A DNA stretch of 64,000 nucleotides from positions 3,844,001 to 3,908,000 of the forward strand of contig NZ_CP033917.1 in assembly GCF_003815655.1 (NCBI RefSeq). Direction: 5' to 3'. This document shows, piece after piece, positions 1 through 7,596 of the stretch. Positions within the stretch are counted from its first letter, which is position 1; each line of letters opens with the position of its first letter. Below the pieces are notes generated by a model. The model saw only the letters and a list, made by a program, of their open reading frames with translations, had not been told where the DNA came from and searched no databases. A program made the translations under genes and the position numbers. Source of the stretch: Chryseobacterium sp. G0201 (GTDB taxonomy: Bacteria > Bacteroidota > Bacteroidia > Flavobacteriales > Weeksellaceae).

Positions 1-79
1 CTCTTGTAGTTCCGCCATCATTGGTGCGGGGTTCTTTTTTCTCTAGTTCGTATTTGAAGCTTAATGATTCGTTTTTCAT
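1..79 (-). CDS. Cupin-like protein, N-terminal fragment (cut by window edge)
   Basis: Only the first 26 codons are present; the gene runs off the left edge. It starts at the ATG at 77-79 on the minus strand and reads MKNESLSFKYELEKKEPR, then TNDGGTTR. A GG-x-x-R stretch followed by the cupin core is how the N-terminus of bacterial oxalate-decarboxylase-like bicupins looks, so I suggest a cupin. The visible part holds no metal-binding residue, so this is a guess from a short string. Its upstream region carries the same direct repeat and -7 box as two other genes nearby (127-193), which supports a real start here. Confidence 0.4.
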   Translation of the reverse strand, partial: MKNESLSFKYELEKKEPRTNDGGTTR

Positions 80-126
80 AATAGTAGTTTTTATTGATTA
101 ATGAGTGTTTGTCTTTATTTCTATTG

Positions 127-193
127 TAAAGCTATCACGGAATCATCATATTTTTAAGTGTCATTCGGTGAAAAGGCAAGATGAGTCGATGAG
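127..193 (-). promoter_or_regulatory. Direct-repeat activator site plus -7 box, upstream of the cupin-like gene
   Basis: Two copies of an 8-base word, TCGGTGAA at 165-172 and TCGATGAG at 186-193, lie 21 bp apart with GGCA in the spacer. Exactly 31 bp from the proximal copy lies a minus-strand TAGCTTTA (127-134), a variant of the Bacteroidota -7 box TAnnTTTG. The same arrangement, with identical spacing, occurs at 887-953 and 5307-5373. Two short direct repeats one double turn apart are the known DNA target format of LytTR regulators (AraC proteins can use a similar period), and a LytTR regulator is encoded at 4024-4719. Confidence 0.65.
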
Positions 194-284
194 AATTTAA
201 AAGGAATAGTTATATAATAAAGTTATTTCTAGTTTAAAATTTAAATGCAGGATTCGTTTACAGATAGCATTAAATGAATACTTA

Positions 285-842
285 TTAGAAAGGTTGATTA
301 TATTTTCCTGTCAACGCTTTATTTTCGATACTTTTCGCGAAGTTTGGCGTTTCTTCATGATTGTGAGCATCCGAAGCGGCTTGTCTGGAAGCTGCGGCAT
401 CCGCAAGATTAATGTTGTGTTCTTTCAGATATTCAAACATTTCCGGCGTTGCAGTTGCATGAATTTCGTTGGTGTAAAGACAAGTGTTGTCATCAATTTG
501 TGTGGCTTTTAATTCCCATAAAACCTGAACTTTTGTACGTCCACCTTTTGTAATAGAATCCGAGATGGATAACATACGGCAGTAATCAGCGCGGTGTTCA
601 ACCGCAACATAATGTTGCACCACCAATGCGTCTCCAATGGTTTCAACATTCAATGATACGGGTTCGCCATTATAAGTTGATGAAATTGCAGCTCCGATGT
701 GTTGGGTTGAGCAACGCTGATATTCTGCGTCCGGAAGATTTAGCAACCAATCTGCGATGTTAACTTTTTCGATAGGTGCATTGATAATTGCTGTTACCGT
801 TGAGTGAGACAATGCGTTTTCTGATGTTTGTAGAATTTCCAT
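285..842 (-). CDS. SRPBCC/START-like small-molecule-binding protein (tentative)
   Basis: A soluble protein of 185 residues with no signal peptide or membrane segment. The alternating beta pattern in the middle (VQVLWELKA, then TCLYTNEIHATATPEMFEYL) followed by a C-terminal helix resembles the SRPBCC (polyketide cyclase/START) fold, whose members bind hydrophobic ligands in a deep cavity. The tail is Asn/His-rich and probably disordered. I cannot name a ligand or reaction. Transcription should start near position 881, from the -7 box that carries the shared direct repeat, so the gene is likely co-regulated with dps and the cupin-like gene and may be a stress protein. Gene reality is well supported by the conserved promoter; the family call is weaker. 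Confidence 0.6.
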   Translation of the reverse strand: MEILQTSENALSHSTVTAIINAPIEKVNIADWLLNLPDAEYQRCSTQHIGAAISSTYNGEPVSLNVETIGDALVVQHYVAVEHRADYCRMLSISDSITKGGRTKVQVLWELKATQIDDNTCLYTNEIHATATPEMFEYLKEHNINLADAAASRQAASDAHNHEETPNFAKSIENKALTGKYNQPF

Positions 843-886
843 GATGTTTGAATTTTAATTGTTAATGTGTGTATTATTTAATGATG

Positions 887-953
887 TAAATCTACTATCA
901 AGTTGTTTCAAAATCAGTTGTCATTCGATGAATAGGCAGAAAATGTCGTTGAA
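887..953 (-). promoter_or_regulatory. Direct-repeat activator site plus -7 box, upstream of the SRPBCC-like gene
   Basis: TCGATGAA at 925-932 and TCGTTGAA at 946-953 are 21 bp apart, with GGCA in the spacer. The minus-strand -7 box TAGATTTA lies at 887-894, 31 bp from the proximal repeat start, the same distance as at the other two sites. The start codon is 83 bp from the proximal repeat. The placement, just upstream of the expected -33 region, suits an activator. Confidence 0.65.
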
Positions 954-1072
954 TAATAATAAAGTTGGTCATTCGCAAAAGTCTCAACTAAAATTTAGAT
1001 TGATGATGAAAACGAATGAGAAATTTAGTATCGAAAATATTCAGAACGAATAATTTTATACATTTTGATTGT

Positions 1073-1103
1073 AAACAAAAAAATCACTGAGATTTCCCAG
1101 TGA
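1073..1103 (-). terminator. Rho-independent terminator of the ABM-domain gene
   Basis: Arms TCACTG (1084-1089) and CAGTGA (1098-1103) form a 6-bp stem. Read on the minus strand the stem is followed by a T-rich run (A run on the plus strand, 1073-1083). It lies 31 bp beyond the stop codon of the gene at 1134-1685. Confidence 0.6.
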
Positions 1104-1133
1104 CTTATGTTTTTCAATTTATGTGAATTTCAA

Positions 1134-1685
1134 TTATTTATACAGCCATTTTTTAATCAGTTTTGTATAATTGGGCATTACAACAAATACCATCATAAAA
1201 ACAACAATTCCTGAATTGATCAATGCATCAAAATAATGATTTGCAGGAATTTTTAAAAATCTTAACAATGGAATTAAGATTAGTGGGATCATAATAGACA
1301 ACGGATAAATCGCAGACCAGGTTGCCAGAAACTGTTTCCATCGAACAGGGACTTTATTTCCTTCATTTTCAGTGTTAAATAGAAAATCTAATCCTGATTT
1401 TATTTGATATTTATCGTTTTTTCTGAATAGAGGAGTTGCTTTTTCAATCAAATTTTTTCGACTGTTAGATTCCATCCATTTTTTAAGATTTGTGATGGTG
1501 TCAAATCGAATAATCACGGTATAAACAAAGGTTAAATCAGGAATTGGACGCACAATCTGATGATCAATAAAACCTTCGGAATGTTTGGTAAGCGGAACGA
1601 TTTCCTTTAACCAATTTTCATATTCTTTCTGCTTACCATCCAAAATGTGATGGGTAATCACAACTGACGCACCTTGATTTTCCAT
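1134..1685 (-). CDS. Antibiotic-biosynthesis-monooxygenase-like domain with two membrane helices
   Basis: A 183-residue protein in two parts. Residues 1-95 look like an ABM (dimeric alpha-beta barrel) domain: an opening beta strand VVITHHILDGKQKEYENWL, then EGFIDHQIV, and a strand-helix ending in a Trp-Met-Ser motif. Residues 110-180 hold two hydrophobic helices (about 117-142 and 150-172) with basic residues at the end. Fused ABM plus two-helix proteins are common hypotheticals in Flavobacteria; the ABM fold can be a heme- or quinone-modifying enzyme, but no substrate can be named here. The gene is 51 bp downstream of the hybrid kinase on the same strand and has its own terminator, so it may be the last gene of that operon. 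Confidence 0.65.
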   Translation of the reverse strand: MENQGASVVITHHILDGKQKEYENWLKEIVPLTKHSEGFIDHQIVRPIPDLTFVYTVIIRFDTITNLKKWMESNSRKNLIEKATPLFRKNDKYQIKSGLDFLFNTENEGNKVPVRWKQFLATWSAIYPLSIMIPLILIPLLRFLKIPANHYFDALINSGIVVFMMVFVVMPNYTKLIKKWLYK

Positions 1686-1736
1686 AATGATTTGTTTTTG
1701 GTGGGTTGAAATAAATTAATTCAAAAAGTTTGATTT

Positions 1737-3944
1737 TTATAATGATTCCGCGAAAATTTTCGCTTCGTCAAGTGCTAAATTGGTAATGTTTTTCACCTCT
1801 TCCAAAGCCTGTTCCAGTGTTGTATTTTGTTCTGTAGCCATTTCGAGGATATTCAGTTTTTCTTCTAATAAGGGGAGAATTCCCATGATAGCTGTGCTGG
1901 ATTTTAGATCGTGCGCTCTGAGTTTTACCGTTGTAAATTCATTGTTCTGATAAGCTGTCACGAGCTGTTGCAAATGTTGCGGAATAATATCGATAAACTG
2001 CTGCGTAACGGTTTTTTCAAATTTTATATCACCACCGCTTATGGATTGCATATAGGTTAGATCTATGTATTGAAAGTTGGACATTATTTTCTCAGCTTTC
2101 ATTTCAGTTTGAGGAATTTCTTCTAATCCGAAATTTGATATTAATTTAAAAAGTTCTTCCTCTTTTATAGGTTTGGAGATATATTCATTCATCCCTCGGC
2201 TCAGGCATTTTTCTCTTTCGCCGGCGAGTGCATGTGCGGTCATTGCGATGATTGGAACATCCAATTTCAAGACTTCACGTATCTGTTGAGTTGCAGCATA
2301 GCCATCCATCTGAGGCATCTGAATATCCATCAAAACCAAATCATAAGTTTGATTAATAAGTTGTTGAACTGCTTCCAAACCATTAGAAACAATGTCGAAA
2401 TTAATATTCCATTGTAAAAGCAGATGTTTCATCAGACTTTGATTGACCGTATTATCATCTACGACCAAAACACGCAAAGGCGCATTTGATTTATCTTTAA
2501 AATAATCAGTATTAACAGCAGTTGTTGTATTGAGTTGTTCTTCCGAAATACCGTAAGGAATGTAAAAACTGAAAGTCGTCCCTTTTCCCTGTTCACTCTC
2601 AACATTGATGTCACCATTTTGTAAAAGAATTAATTTTTTAACAATAGACAATCCTAAACCTGTTCCGCCATAATTTCTTGTGGTAGATTCTTCTCCTTGA
2701 TTAAATCTTTCAAAAACTTCACTCAATTTTTCTTTATCGATTCCTATTCCGGTATCAGAGATCTTGAATCCAAGAACAATTTCGGTCTCAGTTTGAGATT
2801 TTTTATAAACCTCAATATTTACTTTTCCGTGATGGGTAAATTTTATTGCATTACCGATAAGATTGACTAAAATTTGGGTGAGTCTTGTTGCATCGCCCTT
2901 CAACGTATCCGGAATTGATGGATCTACTTTGCTGGAAATCGTCAGTTCTTTTTCTTTTGCGCGTTCAAGGAAAAATGTTTCTACAGAATTTACCAATCCG
3001 TTAATAATGAAGGTTCCGGGTGTGATTCGCATCATTCCTGCTTCTATTTTAGATAAATCCAGAATGTCATTAATGATGGCCATTAAATTTTCTCCCGACC
3101 GCTGAATAGATGACACAAATTCTGTAGAAATCGCATCCAAAGGTCTTTTTTGTAATAAATTGGTAAAACCTAAAATACCACTTAACGGAGTGCGTATTTC
3201 ATGACTCATATTGGCTAGGAAATTTTCTTTGGCTTGCGCGGCGATGGAAGCTTTCTTTTCTGCAATATCCAGATCTTCTATTAATAATCGTTGTCTTTTG
3301 AACTGACGAAGTATGTGATAGCCAACGACAGCGCCACTCAATATCAATAAAATTAATAAAGAAATATCATAAAGTCTGGCTTTTCTTCCCATTTCTTCGC
3401 TTCGTTTACTGAGTTCAACCATATGTAGTCGGCGACTTTCGTAGATTTTTGCTGTAATTGCTGTGATTTCGTTGGAAATTAATCTTGCACGTGGATTGGC
3501 AATAGACGTATTATCATTCATATTTCCCAAAGAAAGATAACGCTGTAATAATTTCTCCTTGGTCGTCTTTTTCTCCATTGCAAGAACGCTGAGTCTGTGT
3601 ATCAACCGTTCTTCTTCGGGATCCGTATTGTCTTTTGAAAGAGAATCGAGGAAATTTTCGATCTGATTGATTTTCTGATTGATACCTTCCAAATGGGTAG
3701 TGTCATTGGTAGCGATAGAAGCTCGTATTCTGCTTTCTACACCCAAAATATCACGGTCTATTTCCCTTAAATGATTGCTGGAACGCAGTTCGTTGAGAAG
3801 CGTGTTGTTATTTTGGATAAGTTCTTTCGTATTTTTAGCTGAATTGAGCTGAACAGCTATCAATAATATAGTTCCTGCAATGAATGTAAGAATTATAAAA
3901 TAGCTAAATCGTTTGTTTCCCATTATAGAAAATGTATTGATCAT
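1737..3944 (-). CDS. Hybrid sensor histidine kinase with receiver and Hpt domains
   Basis: A 735-residue membrane kinase. TM1 is at about 14-34, followed by a mostly helical extracytoplasmic region of about 155 residues that resembles CHASE3, and TM2 at about 192-212. The kinase core has the H-box SHEIRTPLSG (His near 248), N-box NLIGNAIKFT, G1 box DTGIGI and G2 box GGTGLGLSIV. A receiver follows (VLVVDDN near 493; phospho-acceptor Asp in LVLMDIQMPQMDG near 535, Lys in ISKPI). The C-terminal Hpt domain has its His in RAHDLKSS near 677. All catalytic residues are in place, so this can run a His-Asp-His relay whose last step would go to a separate regulator. The LytTR regulator 79 bp upstream on the same strand is the obvious candidate. 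The signal sensed is unknown. Confidence 0.93.
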   Translation of the reverse strand: MINTFSIMGNKRFSYFIILTFIAGTILLIAVQLNSAKNTKELIQNNNTLLNELRSSNHLREIDRDILGVESRIRASIATNDTTHLEGINQKINQIENFLDSLSKDNTDPEEERLIHRLSVLAMEKKTTKEKLLQRYLSLGNMNDNTSIANPRARLISNEITAITAKIYESRRLHMVELSKRSEEMGRKARLYDISLLILLILSGAVVGYHILRQFKRQRLLIEDLDIAEKKASIAAQAKENFLANMSHEIRTPLSGILGFTNLLQKRPLDAISTEFVSSIQRSGENLMAIINDILDLSKIEAGMMRITPGTFIINGLVNSVETFFLERAKEKELTISSKVDPSIPDTLKGDATRLTQILVNLIGNAIKFTHHGKVNIEVYKKSQTETEIVLGFKISDTGIGIDKEKLSEVFERFNQGEESTTRNYGGTGLGLSIVKKLILLQNGDINVESEQGKGTTFSFYIPYGISEEQLNTTTAVNTDYFKDKSNAPLRVLVVDDNTVNQSLMKHLLLQWNINFDIVSNGLEAVQQLINQTYDLVLMDIQMPQMDGYAATQQIREVLKLDVPIIAMTAHALAGEREKCLSRGMNEYISKPIKEEELFKLISNFGLEEIPQTEMKAEKIMSNFQYIDLTYMQSISGGDIKFEKTVTQQFIDIIPQHLQQLVTAYQNNEFTTVKLRAHDLKSSTAIMGILPLLEEKLNILEMATEQNTTLEQALEEVKNITNLALDEAKIFAESL

Positions 3945-4023
3945 AATTAAATAGTAATAACGATTGAGGGCCTGTTCAATCTAATTTAGAATTCAGAATC
4001 AAAGAGGTACATAAATAATGATG

Positions 4024-4719
4024 TTAAAACACATTCATTCTTGTGTTGAGCGCTTTTCTGTAAGCATCGGCCACAGGAATAAATTTACCATTGATCATGA
4101 TTCCGCCATCCTGAAGGGTATCAATTTTTCCGACTGCAATTATATAAGAGCGATGAACTCTTATAAAATGGTCTTTCGGTAAACGTTCTTCCGCAGATTT
4201 CATGGTTCCGTGTATGGCAAACATTTTTTCTTTGGTGTAAAACTTTACGTAATCGCCCATTGCTTCGGCATAAAAAATATCATCCAGCTTCAAACGTCTC
4301 GTAATATTTGAATCTCTGACGAATAAAAACTCATCCTTATTCACCTGAACATTCTCCTTTTTACTGTCAAAAATAGCCTTTGCCTTGCTCATTACCTGCA
4401 AAAATCTTGCGGGAGTGATGGGTTTTAAGATATAATCGGCAATATTCAGTTCAAAAGCCTCCAAAGCGTATTCTTTGTTTGAAGATGTAAAAATGATGAT
4501 GGTATCTTTGCCTGAAAGAGTTTTCGTTAATTCAATTCCCGTCATTTCAGGCATTTCGATATCCAAAAATATCAGATCTACCGGATTGGTCTGCAAATAA
4601 TGGTAAGCTTCTATAGCATTGGAGTATTCATTTACAATCGTAAGATCCGGAATCTGTTTTGCCAGATGAGCCAAAGTAGTTCTTGCTATATCATTGTCAT
4701 CAACGATCAAAGCTTTCAT
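4024..4719 (-). CDS. LytTR-family response regulator
   Basis: A 231-residue regulator. Residues 1-120 are a receiver domain with acidic pocket D7-D8, phospho-acceptor D53 in LIFLDIEMPEM, Thr/Ser in IIFTSS and Lys in ILKPI. Residues 130-231 are a LytTR DNA-binding domain, with the typical strand pattern DIFYAEAMGDYVKFYT, then RVHRSYIIAV and a final basic segment. LytTR domains bind pairs of short direct repeats about 21 bp apart. Three promoters in the first 5.4 kb of this window carry just such repeats, and this gene lies between two of them. It has its own -7 box (4742-4749) and precedes the hybrid kinase, so regulator and kinase probably form one operon. That the repeats are its targets is inference. 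Confidence 0.93.
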   Translation of the reverse strand: MKALIVDDNDIARTTLAHLAKQIPDLTIVNEYSNAIEAYHYLQTNPVDLIFLDIEMPEMTGIELTKTLSGKDTIIIFTSSNKEYALEAFELNIADYILKPITPARFLQVMSKAKAIFDSKKENVQVNKDEFLFVRDSNITRRLKLDDIFYAEAMGDYVKFYTKEKMFAIHGTMKSAEERLPKDHFIRVHRSYIIAVGKIDTLQDGGIMINGKFIPVADAYRKALNTRMNVF

Positions 4720-4741
4720 GATAGTAAGTTTATAGTTTACA

Positions 4742-4749
4742 CAAATATA
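4742..4749 (-). promoter_or_regulatory. Promoter -7 box for the LytTR regulator/kinase operon
   Basis: Minus-strand TATATTTG is a perfect match to the Bacteroidota -7 consensus TAnnTTTG. The expected transcription start is near 4735, giving a 5' leader of about 16 nt. I see no clear TTG at -33, and no direct repeat of the type found upstream of dps. Confidence 0.5.
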
Positions 4750-4785
4750 CTTATTCCTTTTTATTTTTTACTTTGGCTTTTAATT

Positions 4786-5259
4786 TTATCTGAAGTAAGA
4801 ACGGATCATCCAAGCCATTTCTTCGTGAGTTTCCATAAGGCCTGTAATAAAATCGCTGGTTCCGAAATCTTTGTATTCTTCTGCAAAAGGGGTGATGTTT
4901 CCACGTAGAAATTCAATGATACTTTCGTGATCGCTCAATAGATCTTTCATGAAACCTAAACCGTCATTTGTTCTATCGCTGTATTCTGTAAGATGGGTAA
5001 GCTCCAAATAGAGTTTCATTGTTGCAGGCGCATAATGTCCGATTTTACGCATACGTTCTGCAACACTGTCAATCAGTTCGTCTAATTGTTTGTACTGATT
5101 TTCAAAGAAAATATGCATCGCGTGAAAATTATCACCAGTAACGTTCCAGTGTGCATTTCTTGTTTTTGTATACAATACAAATTCGTCAGCTAATAATTTT
5201 GCCAATTGTTCTGCAACTGCTTCTGTGTTTTTTTCTGTGATACCAATGTTTGCTTTCAT
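4786..5259 (-). CDS. dps: Dps/ferritin-like DNA-protection and iron-storage protein
   Basis: 157 residues, the usual Dps length. Dps forms a 12-subunit shell that oxidises Fe(II) with hydrogen peroxide and stores iron, so that hydroxyl radicals do not form near DNA. The intersubunit ferroxidase signature is clear: HWNVTGDNFHAMHIFFENQY (residues about 40-59) with the His and the following Asp/Glu ligands in QLDELIDSVAERM. The N-terminus is short and not Lys-rich, so DNA binding through a basic tail is not obvious. The promoter (5307-5314) and direct repeat (5345-5373) upstream match those of two other nearby genes, which suggests shared control. Confidence 0.95.
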   Translation of the reverse strand: MKANIGITEKNTEAVAEQLAKLLADEFVLYTKTRNAHWNVTGDNFHAMHIFFENQYKQLDELIDSVAERMRKIGHYAPATMKLYLELTHLTEYSDRTNDGLGFMKDLLSDHESIIEFLRGNITPFAEEYKDFGTSDFITGLMETHEEMAWMIRSYFR

Positions 5260-5662
5260 AATAATAAGGTTTAACGTTTTTAAGCAATAGTGCTTGTTTT
5301 ATGATGTAAAGGTCTGGAGCAATCGTGTTGGAATTGTTTCCTTTTCGGTGAACGGGCAAAAAGAGTCGGTGAATGATGGGGAAATTCCTGGAATTATGGC
5401 TCTAAAAATATGATTAATTGTGAATTTGTGAAATGTAGACGAAAAATAGGATTATATCCTTACAAAAACAAGATGATATTGTGGAAAAGTATTTTATTAC
5501 AATTAAAATTGAGTTAATATTTATTATATGATTAATTTAGGAATGGAATATGTATTAATAATCAATTATGTTAATCGAATATTAAGTGATAAAAATATTT
5601 TATTTAAAGTTATTTAGGTATTCATATACTCATGAATTATTAACCAAATAAATATTTAATTC
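5260..5662. other. 403-bp intergenic region between dps and the GG-leader peptide gene
   Basis: The first part holds the dps promoter and its direct-repeat element. From about 5375 to 5662 the DNA is very A+T-rich. I see no convincing ORF, hairpin or TAnnTTTG box for the small plus-strand peptide gene that begins at 5663. Confidence 0.6.
5307..5373 (-). promoter_or_regulatory. Direct-repeat activator site plus -7 box, upstream of dps
   Basis: The repeats TCGGTGAA at 5345-5352 and 5366-5373 are identical and 21 bp apart, with GGCA in the spacer. The -7 box on the minus strand is GACCTTTA (5307-5314), again 31 bp from the proximal repeat. The start codon of dps is 86 bp from the proximal repeat, the same as at the cupin-like gene. 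This is the best-conserved of the three sites. Confidence 0.7.
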
Positions 5663-5776
5663 ATGAAAAACTTAAAAAAATTAAACAGAAACGAATTGAA
5701 AACAATTTCCGGTAACGGACTACTTGATAACATTGGTGGTTTAGTAGGCGGTATAAGGTATATCGTTCTTTTTTAG
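5663..5776 (+). CDS. GG-leader, bacteriocin-like small peptide (37 residues)
   Basis: A short ORF, ATG at 5663 to TAG at 5774-5776. The first 19 residues, MKNLKKLNRNELKTISGNG, match the leader type seen in many Chryseobacterium bacteriocin-like peptides: a basic start, an amphipathic L-x-x-x-E-L-K-T-I helix and a Gly-rich end. The remaining 18 residues contain IGGLVGG and end in a hydrophobic IVLF. Such leaders are normally removed by a C39-peptidase ABC exporter, but no exporter or modification enzyme is encoded nearby. The cleavage point is uncertain because GNG replaces GG, with true GG pairs a few residues later. It is transcribed toward the end of the lipid operon. Product activity is unknown. 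Confidence 0.65.
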   Translation: MKNLKKLNRNELKTISGNGLLDNIGGLVGGIRYIVLF

Positions 5777-5785
5777 AGCGTTTTT

Positions 5786-6352
5786 TTATGAGGTTAAATT
5801 TTTTTCATTCGTATCAGAAGCAATACTATTCATGGGTTTATATAAATGCCTTTTTAGTTTTATAATGGGAAGATAGGTGAAAAGAATAGAGAGCAAACCT
5901 GCCAAAATCCCAACAACAATTGCCATCGCGGTGGCATCGAGTTTATAATATTTGGATAAGGCCAATTGTGCAAATAATAAACTTGACAATACCAATAATC
6001 CCGTAATAATCCCGTGCAAAATACTCAGTTTAGTCATCATTTTTTTTAAATTAAGTTGATCATCAACTGCAAATTCAATAGCATTTTGACCAGCGGCATC
6101 GGTCACTCTTTTTATAATATCTATCGTAAGAACAATCGGTAAAAATATCGCCATCGGTAACGTTAATCGAGCCAGACATTGCGTTCCTGCGAAAAAATGA
6201 GTGTAGCCTAAATCATTAAAACTTGCATAGGCAATAATGAAATTAAAAAAAACATTCGGAAGAAAATAAATAATCATCCGCTTCCTGAGAAAGCGATTCA
6301 GCGTGGTTTTTTTGATAGGTTTTGGTTGAGCCTTTTTTATTTTAAATTTCAT
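5786..6352 (-). CDS. Small four-helix membrane protein, last gene of the lipid operon
   Basis: A 188-residue integral membrane protein I cannot assign to a family. It has a basic N-terminus (KFKIKKAQPKPIKKTTLNRF) and four hydrophobic helices at about 28-48, 65-85, 112-132 and 143-165. The start codon overlaps the stop of the preceding acyltransferase by 4 bp, the tight coupling expected in one transcript. No catalytic motif is visible. As the only membrane protein of the operon it may help move or anchor the product, but that is inference from position only. Confidence 0.75.
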   Translation of the reverse strand: MKFKIKKAQPKPIKKTTLNRFLRKRMIIYFLPNVFFNFIIAYASFNDLGYTHFFAGTQCLARLTLPMAIFLPIVLTIDIIKRVTDAAGQNAIEFAVDDQLNLKKMMTKLSILHGIITGLLVLSSLLFAQLALSKYYKLDATAMAIVVGILAGLLSILFTYLPIIKLKRHLYKPMNSIASDTNEKNLTS

Positions 6353-7596
6353 GAAGTCAACAGTTCAATAGCTTTATCTTTAATTTTTATTGCTTCTTCT
6401 TTTGGAAGAAAACTTTCATTAGACATGAATGTAAAATCCATTTCCTGATTATAAGTTGTTGTAACCAAAGTGTTTGAATTCAGCCATGGAAAAGCAACCG
6501 TCGGACTAAAAATGGTTTCAACTTTAAAATTTTTATACTCATTCGGAATATCAATTCTTCCCATGTTGGATAAAGTAATATCATGCCCGCCTTTGCTTGA
6601 TTTTAGCATAGAAATCATGCGCTCAACAACTGGATGCATATTTTCGCCCATCCACAACAATTCTCTTGCCTCCATCTTTTCAATTTTTTGAAGAAGTTCT
6701 TTTTTGATGTGTCTGGAGTTTTCCAATATATCCTGATTTCCTTTTTTTAATGACAGTTCAACTGTCGGAGCAAATGCAAAAATATGATCCTGCTTAATTT
6801 CCGGAATAAAATGACGAACATCCACCGGACTGATCACTTTTCCTTTGGCATTTTTACCCTGAACCTCTTTAAAAGCCTGCATAAAAGCCGAACACAACAA
6901 AGAATGAACAGAAATTTCATTCGCTTTGCATTTTTCAACTATTTTTTTGGAAACTGAAGCGTCCAGTTTTCGGTGAAGCGCGTAATTTTTTCCTTGGTTC
7001 CTGTTTTTGCTTTTTGATTGAATTAAAAAGAATAATTTCGCCATCATTAAATAAAATCGGGCTTTTCGTTTTTTCTTTGTTAAATTAAAATCTGCTGGCA
7101 GAAAATCACTAACAGAATCAAAGCCCTCGTATGAATTTAATTCAATGGAAGGATTGTCTAATAAAGTTAAAAGTTCGCGAATCAAAGTAATACCTGTTGT
7201 TCCATCGCAAAGACAATGAGGCATTACCCAAAGAATTTCGGATATCTTTTCACCTTTTACCCAAACGAGCTGAGCCATTGGCTTTTTGTTGTCCTCAAAA
7301 AGTCTGTACCATTCATTTTCTGATTCCGAAATCCAGTCTTGATCCGTTTTTCGTTCTACAATTCGAAGTGGAATTGGCGCAATCTCTTTTTCTTCAATAA
7401 AAAAAGGATATTTTGCACTTTTATAATCAATGGAAACCCTCAACAAAGGATGTTTCTGTTGAATTTTATCCAAAGCAATTTTAAAACTATCTTCCGAGAT
7501 TTCACCGTTGATTTTTGCAGTAAATACCAAATTTAGAGGAGTTTCAGAATCTACATACATGATTCTTTCTACCAACATTAGTTTTCGTTTCATCAT
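6349..7596 (-). CDS. PapA-like condensation-domain acyltransferase 1
   Basis: A 415-residue protein of the condensation/chloramphenicol-acetyltransferase-like fold (PapA, alcohol acetyltransferase group). The catalytic motif HxxxDG is present as PHCLCDG near residue 127, and the later SNMGRIDIP corresponds to the conserved SN-x-G loop. These enzymes move an acyl group from a carrier protein or CoA onto a hydroxyl or amine; mycobacterial PapA proteins esterify trehalose and phthiocerol lipids. Here it follows two synthases, an ACP and a double glycosyltransferase, so acylation of the sugar or of the chain end is a sensible role. It overlaps both neighbours by 4 bp. It is a paralogue of the next gene upstream (7593-8861). 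Confidence 0.85.
   Translation of the reverse strand: MMKRKLMLVERIMYVDSETPLNLVFTAKINGEISEDSFKIALDKIQQKHPLLRVSIDYKSAKYPFFIEEKEIAPIPLRIVERKTDQDWISESENEWYRLFEDNKKPMAQLVWVKGEKISEILWVMPHCLCDGTTGITLIRELLTLLDNPSIELNSYEGFDSVSDFLPADFNLTKKKRKARFYLMMAKLFFLIQSKSKNRNQGKNYALHRKLDASVSKKIVEKCKANEISVHSLLCSAFMQAFKEVQGKNAKGKVISPVDVRHFIPEIKQDHIFAFAPTVELSLKKGNQDILENSRHIKKELLQKIEKMEARELLWMGENMHPVVERMISMLKSSKGGHDITLSNMGRIDIPNEYKNFKVETIFSPTVAFPWLNSNTLVTTTYNQEMDFTFMSNESFLPKEEAIKIKDKAIELLTS

Noticed and set aside
859..1053. Plus-strand ORF of 64 codons
   Set aside because: It runs through the promoter and direct-repeat element of the minus-strand SRPBCC-like gene and shows no protein-like composition.
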